Positions 59,177 to 64,000 of a stretch of DNA of 64,000 nt are shown here, piece by piece (the first letter of the stretch is position 1; each line of letters opens with the position of its first letter). Source of the DNA: Planctomycetota bacterium (GTDB taxonomy: Bacteria > Planctomycetota > Phycisphaerae > UBA1845); contig JAJRWX010000010.1 in NCBI GenBank assembly GCA_024276605.1, forward strand, positions 36,136 to 100,135, written 5' to 3'. The position numbers and the translations under genes were made by a program. Under the pieces are notes generated by a model that was given only the letters and a program-made list of their open reading frames with translations, was not told the DNA's origin and ran no database searches.

Positions 59177-62100
59177 GCGAAGGCTCGACAACGCAGTCTA
59201 CCTCAAGCGAAAATGTTCGAGCTCGCCGAGGCTTGCCGAAGTGGGTTTATGCTGCGATGTTTGCCGTGGGTGTTTGCATTGGCATCGGCTACGTGCTGTC
59301 GTTGGTATTAAACGAAGAGCAAATGCGCGTCGCGGCCCAGTCTTTTCTGCAGCGACACATTAACGCTCAAGTCACGATCGAAAACGCCTCCTTCTCGTGG
59401 TTCGACGATTTACGTTTACAAAATGTTCAAATTCATGCGGCACCGTCGAAAGATCGAGTACCCGGCGATGATGCACACCGGACTCAACCGCCTATTTTTT
59501 CCTGTCGTGAGTTGATTGTGACACCCGATTTTGTGTCCCTGCTCAAAGGTGATATACGCATTAAGACGGTTCTCGCTGTTGAGCCTACGTGTACCATCGT
59601 TCGCGACGCGAAAACCGGTAAGACCAATCTGGGAAATTTGGTGTGGGTTGGTAAGACACATTCAGGTGATGAGTGGCTTGCGCCTCCCTCGTTGGAGTTG
59701 CGCAAGTCACGTGTGGTTGTCGTGCAACAGCGGGACGGACAAGACACGCTGGTTGAACAGATTGATTTGGAAGTGAGGGGGAAACTCTCTGCCAAGGACC
59801 AAGGTTTTTATGATGTGGTATGGCGGCGGTTGGGTAAGGTGCCTGCCAGTGGGCATTCGCAGATTGATTTAGCCACAGGGCGCGCACGAAATGTGGAAGG
59901 CGGCTTGCCGTGGATGTCCGTCGAGACGGTCATGATCGCAGTCAATGCCAAGTATGACACGGTAGGCGTCTGGTCGGACCTGCTTGGCTTGGGTGGTACG
60001 GTTCGGGTGAGGGACTACGACTTTGGCCAAGGGGACAAGGACGATCGTCCACGATCTGCTACGATCGAACTGGACGGCGCTCGTCTATCCGTGCCCATAA
60101 ACGCAGGCGAACAGTTATTGCCTGCAGATCAACGTTACTTGCGATTTGAATCCGTGCGGGGGTATGTAGAGCTTTCCGCTGATCAGGTACATGCAGAGTT
60201 TCGCGGGATGTTTCATGGAAGTCCATGCCATGCCATTGTCACGTTGCGAAGTGGTGGCGAGGAACTGAATTCATTGGATGACGTGGACCTAGAGGTACAT
60301 CTGAAAATATCGAATCTGTTGTTGCCCTCCGTGGCTTCCGAGATAAATGTTTCCGAGGCTCGGTTTGTGAATCGTTGGCCTAAGCTGGCAAAGTTTTACC
60401 GTGATTTTGATCCCCACGGAAGACTGGATATTGAATTTGAAGCCAGCAAAAGCGCCGGTGCGAACCAACCCCTGCGCGTGAAGGGATTGCACGTAAAAGC
60501 CGTCGATGCCGATGCAAGCTGGCGTGGATTTCCTTTTCGCGTATCCCAGCTTACAGGTAACATTGACATCACTCCCGAGGGTACGCGTATTCGCTTATTG
60601 CAGGGTAAGCACGACGATGGCATGGTTACCGTGGACGGTTCATTCTCACGGCTAGGCCGGGGGGCTGCGGTGGATTTACGCATTTCGGGCGATCGTATAC
60701 CGGTTGACGATGCGCTATGTCAGGCACTCTCGCTGAAAAATAGGCCAGTGTGCAGAGACTTTGCACCGCAGGGTGAGATACAAGTTCGCACACATTTGAC
60801 CAGGCCGGAATCTGCGGATGAACGACCGGCTAAGTGGAATGTGCGCAACGAAATATCATTTACGTCACTTTCAGCGGAGTATGTGAAGTTTCCCGTGCCC
60901 ATCGATCATTTATCGGGAACCGTTGTTTCTAATCATGGCCGTGTTTCTTTGCAAGGGCTTAAAGGGAAAGTTGGTCACGGAAGCGTTGATGTCGCAGGTG
61001 AGATTGTATGGTTGGGCCGACAATTGAGTCATATGGATGTCACGGTCAATGGGCACGACATACTCATTGAGGATACGGTTATTTCGGCGTTGCCGGAAAG
61101 TGTCAGAGATCAAGTCGCGGCTTTTCGTCCGCAAGGTTTTGTTCAGGTTACTACGCGACTCACAAAAGATGAGGAGGAGTCATCGGTCAATCATCAATCG
61201 ACGCTCGTGTTACAGGCGGTTGAGATACGGCATGAGAGTTTTCCGATCCCGATTGTTGATATCACTGGCCGTTTGGATGTCTCTGCGACGGGCATTAGGC
61301 TCGATGACGTGCGGGGAAAATACGGTCAATCGTCTATTTCGGCAACCGGGTTGATTGATCAGTTCACGACCCAACCATCTCCTCGCATGACCGTGCAGTG
61401 TGCGGGGTTGACGCTTGATGAACGGTTATATCAGCACTTACCTGAGAGAATAAGTAATTGGCTGAGTGACTGGCGTGTTGAAGGTCCGATCGATTTGCAG
61501 GTTAATCTGGGTGAAGCTCGAACACCACCGGCATCCAATATGCGTATTGTCGCCAACTTGGAGGGTGTGACCGTAAAACATCCTCGGTTCCCACTACCAT
61601 TCGAGGATGTGCAAGCCGTTGTGACGCTTGATGGTGGTAATGTTTACGCTTTTGGTATTCTAGCTGGGTATGGAGACGCGCAGGTACAGGCGAATGTTGA
61701 TGCATCTCGGCAGAACGGCGATATCAACGCAACTGTTTCCATGACCGTTCGCGGCCTACCCTTGGATGAGTCGTCTCGAAATATATTCCCTGACGCGGTA
61801 GGAAAGGTCTGGGACAAGCTCGATCTATCAGGCCGGGTGGATCTTCTGGTCGATCGACTTGATTACTCCCGACTACATTCCAGTAATGACGGTACATGGT
61901 CGGTTCAGGGGCAAATTGCCTTGCGTGATGTAGCCGGTGCCGGAGTGCTCGATCTACGTGGCGCTGAGGGCGATATGACGATTGGTGGTATGCTCATTGA
62001 TGCGCAGGGGGCTACGACACTAACAGGTAATCTAAAACTAGGAAGTGTACAGCTACTAGGTCGGTCGCTTTCCAATGCGGTCTGTCCTTGGTCGTTTGTC

Positions 62101-62811
62101 CGTGTGGATGACGGAGATGGCCAACTGACTATGGATAGTTTTCAGGCGGAGATTTACAACGGATCGGTGACCGGGCAATTACGTCTGATGTTCGGGCTAC
62201 AACCGGCGAACTATCACGTGTCTGCTATCATGTATGGTGTTGAGGTTGATTCTCTCATCAACGACAATGGGCTCGAAGATGTCGAAACCAAGAAAATAGA
62301 TATAGGTGGTGTGGTTGATGCGCGGGTTCATCTAACCGGGCTGGTGAGCGATAAACGAACCAGACGCGGAGCAGGTCGTGTGGAGCTTCGCGAAGGACAC
62401 ATGTATCGTCTTCCGCTGATATTGGCGATCCTTAATGTCATCAATCTTACGTTACCTCAAGAGCAGGCTTTTCAAGATGCGGAGGTGGACTTTTTCGTCC
62501 TCGGTAATCGTCTCGAATTGAGCAGCATCGTATTGCGTGGGGCTGCGCTGGCGCTGATGGGAACGGGAACGGTCACATTGCCCGATTTTGGTTTGAACTT
62601 AAACGTCATCAATATCAGTCCGCACCAGTGGGCGAGAATCCCGGGGTTGACCGATTTTCTCGAAGGTGCGTCGCGCGAACTTGTTGAACTTCATATCACC
62701 GGCCCGGTATCAGCGCCAACGGTAAAGCCGCGACCGTTACGCGGCATCAGTGAAGAGCTTAAGCGTCTATTTCAAAAGCGCAAACCCAAACCCATCCGAT
62801 CGGCGTCTTAA
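59173..62811 (+). CDS. AsmA-like large envelope protein
   Basis: A protein of 1,212 residues with one N-terminal helix WVYAAMFAVGVCIGIGYVLSLVL (about 24-46) and a long beta-rich remainder of repeated strands. The AsmA-like start MRVAAQSFLQRHINAQVTIENASFSWFDDLRLQNVQIHA and the C-terminal ALMGTGTVTLPDFGLNLNVINISP...ITGPVSAPTVKPRPL are typical of AsmA/DUF3971-type bridge-like lipid-transfer proteins. Likely spans the periplasm and moves phospholipids to the outer membrane. It overlaps the upstream glycosyltransferase gene (ATGA). Its gene neighbour downstream moves undecaprenyl phosphate. Confidence 0.8.
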   Translation: MSEGSTTQSTSSENVRARRGLPKWVYAAMFAVGVCIGIGYVLSLVLNEEQMRVAAQSFLQRHINAQVTIENASFSWFDDLRLQNVQIHAAPSKDRVPGDDAHRTQPPIFSCRELIVTPDFVSLLKGDIRIKTVLAVEPTCTIVRDAKTGKTNLGNLVWVGKTHSGDEWLAPPSLELRKSRVVVVQQRDGQDTLVEQIDLEVRGKLSAKDQGFYDVVWRRLGKVPASGHSQIDLATGRARNVEGGLPWMSVETVMIAVNAKYDTVGVWSDLLGLGGTVRVRDYDFGQGDKDDRPRSATIELDGARLSVPINAGEQLLPADQRYLRFESVRGYVELSADQVHAEFRGMFHGSPCHAIVTLRSGGEELNSLDDVDLEVHLKISNLLLPSVASEINVSEARFVNRWPKLAKFYRDFDPHGRLDIEFEASKSAGANQPLRVKGLHVKAVDADASWRGFPFRVSQLTGNIDITPEGTRIRLLQGKHDDGMVTVDGSFSRLGRGAAVDLRISGDRIPVDDALCQALSLKNRPVCRDFAPQGEIQVRTHLTRPESADERPAKWNVRNEISFTSLSAEYVKFPVPIDHLSGTVVSNHGRVSLQGLKGKVGHGSVDVAGEIVWLGRQLSHMDVTVNGHDILIEDTVISALPESVRDQVAAFRPQGFVQVTTRLTKDEEESSVNHQSTLVLQAVEIRHESFPIPIVDITGRLDVSATGIRLDDVRGKYGQSSISATGLIDQFTTQPSPRMTVQCAGLTLDERLYQHLPERISNWLSDWRVEGPIDLQVNLGEARTPPASNMRIVANLEGVTVKHPRFPLPFEDVQAVVTLDGGNVYAFGILAGYGDAQVQANVDASRQNGDINATVSMTVRGLPLDESSRNIFPDAVGKVWDKLDLSGRVDLLVDRLDYSRLHSSNDGTWSVQGQIALRDVAGAGVLDLRGAEGDMTIGGMLIDAQGATTLTGNLKLGSVQLLGRSLSNAVCPWSFVRVDDGDGQLTMDSFQAEIYNGSVTGQLRLMFGLQPANYHVSAIMYGVEVDSLINDNGLEDVETKKIDIGGVVDARVHLTGLVSDKRTRRGAGRVELREGHMYRLPLILAILNVINLTLPQEQAFQDAEVDFFVLGNRLELSSIVLRGAALALMGTGTVTLPDFGLNLNVINISPHQWARIPGLTDFLEGASRELVELHITGPVSAPTVKPRPLRGISEELKRLFQKRKPKPIRSAS

Positions 62812-62891
62812 TAATCCAGGCAAGGCTACGTGCGTTTTCTGTCTATACCACGTGCATAATGTGATACGCTCGATGAGATAGGGGATGGTGT

Positions 62892-63842
62892 GTGAAAGAC
62901 ATGAGTCCAATAGCCGAAAGTGCAGCCGTAGATGAGCAACCGGATGCTTCGTCCGCAGCGCCACCGCTCGTGCGTACCGGTCTAGCCGGCCTACTGATGG
63001 GGTTGGCCAATCTTGTGCCCGGGGTCTCAGGGGGGACGATGGTGGTCATCATGGGCCTGTACGATGAATTCATATCCAGCATTGCAAGTGTGGCTCGACT
63101 ACGTTTCACCCGTCGCCATATCCTATTCCTGGCCGTGCTTGGTGGGGTTGCACTAGGAACAATTGCGGTCTTGGCTGGAACCTTGAGTCGTGCGGTTACA
63201 GCATATCCGGCCATGATGTTTTCTCTGTTTATTGGGTTAACGTTGGGAGGCGCGCCGGTATTGCTACGCATGTTATCCGGTGATCGACGACGCGCTGTAT
63301 TTGGCGGTGTTGTGGGCTTGATGATGATGGCAGGGATTGCGATGACAGGCTCAGAATCCGTCGACAAAGAGGCCATCAAAGAGGCAGTAGCTACGGGGAC
63401 GCTGGTGATAGAGCCTGCGTATGGTCGCGATATGGCTGCCGGTGCTATGGGTATGTCAGCCATGGTGTTACCGGGTATTTCCGGTGCGTATATGTTGCTC
63501 ATCCTCGGTCGATATGAAATCATTCTTGCATCCATCTCTGCTGCAAAATCCTATGCCGTTTCGGGTGGGGCGGAGGGGGATGCGATGACGTTCCTCCGCG
63601 TGATTGTCCCGACGGCGATCGGTGCTGTTTTGAGTCTGGTTTTGCTTAGCAATTTTTTGAAGTGGATGCTCATGCGACATCGAACCTGGATGATCGGCCT
63701 ACTGCTGGGCATGCTGGTTGGGTCGGTATTTTGCATTGGGCCTTTTGACGCTGCTAGTACGACCAACGATGTGATACTTGGTGGACTGTTAGCTGTAGCT
63801 GGTTTTATAGGTACAGCCGGTCTTTCACGTGTCAGTACCTAG
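62892..63842 (+). CDS. DUF368 family polyprenyl-phosphate transporter (PopT-like)
   Basis: DUF368 proteins (PopT) recycle undecaprenyl phosphate across the cytoplasmic membrane. The 316 residues include GLLMGLANLVPGVSGGTMVVIMGLYDEFISSI (the family signature around PGVSGGT), an inverted internal repeat MAAGAMGMSAMVLPGISGAYMLLILGRYEII (PGISGAY), and about nine helices. The two PG[VI]SG motifs mark the pseudo-symmetric halves. The start is GTG at 62892 with ATG four codons later. It stands 80 nt after the AsmA-like gene. Confidence 0.9.
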   Translation: MKDMSPIAESAAVDEQPDASSAAPPLVRTGLAGLLMGLANLVPGVSGGTMVVIMGLYDEFISSIASVARLRFTRRHILFLAVLGGVALGTIAVLAGTLSRAVTAYPAMMFSLFIGLTLGGAPVLLRMLSGDRRRAVFGGVVGLMMMAGIAMTGSESVDKEAIKEAVATGTLVIEPAYGRDMAAGAMGMSAMVLPGISGAYMLLILGRYEIILASISAAKSYAVSGGAEGDAMTFLRVIVPTAIGAVLSLVLLSNFLKWMLMRHRTWMIGLLLGMLVGSVFCIGPFDAASTTNDVILGGLLAVAGFIGTAGLSRVST

Positions 63843-63876
63843 TGCTTTGTCACAGCTTAATGTTAGGGTTCATCCA

Positions 63877-63989
63877 GGGTGGCATGGGCAACGTTTTTTT
63901 TGCCCGTGTCGGCCTCCGGAACTACACGGGTAAGTCCCGATGTATCCCGACTTTACGTCGGGATACATCGGGACTTACCCATGCCACCC
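63877..63989. mobile_element. MITE-like 113-bp element with 12-bp terminal and 24-bp internal inverted repeats
   Basis: The ends GGGTGGCATGGG (63877-63888) and CCCATGCCACCC (63978-63989) are exact inverted repeats. Inside, a perfect 24-bp stem spans 63928-63951 and 63957-63980 with loop TTTAC. A further hairpin GGGCAA...TTGCCC lies at 63886-63905. It contains no gene. It follows the DUF368 gene and could also terminate its transcript. Confidence 0.7.
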
Positions 63990-64000
63990 GAATTCTTAGC

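Overview
The window is a bacterial chromosome segment, most likely from a planctomycete-like (Phycisphaerae-type) Gram-negative organism and possibly a metagenome-assembled genome. Pointers: lipid A synthesis (lpxA), an AsmA-like envelope protein, sigma-54 (rpoN), a C-terminal envelope-sorting tail of the IPTL type, a two-cysteine-pair zinc-ribbon membrane protein of a kind common in planctomycetes, a SPASM/nucleotidyltransferase fusion beside a DUF115 protein, and many palindromic intergenic repeats. The taxonomic call is inference from gene content.

Layout. 1-4.5 kb: a type II-C CRISPR-cas locus on the minus strand (cas9-cas1-cas2, the last cut by the window edge), with a candidate tracrRNA reading the other way from the cas9 promoter region. 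cas9 carries two in-frame stop codons. 4.5-4.9 kb: nested palindromic repeats including a 133-bp MITE-like element. 4.9-6.3 kb: an MmgE/PrpD gene with one in-frame stop. 6.5-7.9 kb: an AT-rich, tightly overlapping three-gene cassette (TIGR04255 family plus two unknown small proteins), the best candidate here for an undescribed system. 7.95-11.8 kb: etfB-etfA plus a membrane-bound HdrD-like Fe-S oxidoreductase, an electron route from flavoprotein dehydrogenases to quinone. 12.1-13.3 kb: STAS protein, RsbW-like kinase and acylphosphatase. 13.5-21.9 kb: a phospholipase-C-like protein, a TPR protein, a large lipoprotein, a hydrolase, a family 4 uracil-DNA glycosylase and lpxA. 22-28 kb: tRNA-Ile, an asparaginase-type hydrolase, 3-hydroxyacyl-CoA dehydrogenase, small membrane/exported proteins and an unusual tRNA-Ala(AGC). 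28-31.2 kb: a MocR regulator divergent from an EamA exporter and an FMN-binding protein. 32.3-35.6 kb: a GT4 / (alpha/alpha)6 fusion with a GH130 glycoside phosphorylase. 35.7-37 kb: a broken beta-propeller-like exported protein. 38-42.3 kb: aat, DUF115 and a SPASM protein with a degenerate radical-SAM site. 42.7-47.2 kb: SRP RNA, dnaX (with an A10 slippage site), ybaB, recR and rpoN. 47.4-51 kb: a haem-binding protein and an iron-type ABC transporter lacking its ATPase. 51.3-56.4 kb: a complete pyruvate dehydrogenase operon. 56.4-63.8 kb: tilS, a GT39-like membrane protein, an AsmA-like protein and a DUF368 lipid-carrier transporter.

Two threads cross the window. First, three otherwise full-length genes (cas9, prpD, the propeller-like gene) are interrupted only by in-frame TAA/TAG codons, with no frameshift, and homologous-looking sequence continues past each. 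Second, the intergenic DNA is densely populated by short dispersed inverted-repeat elements, several with terminal inverted repeats, present in two to four copies in 64 kb and sometimes nested.
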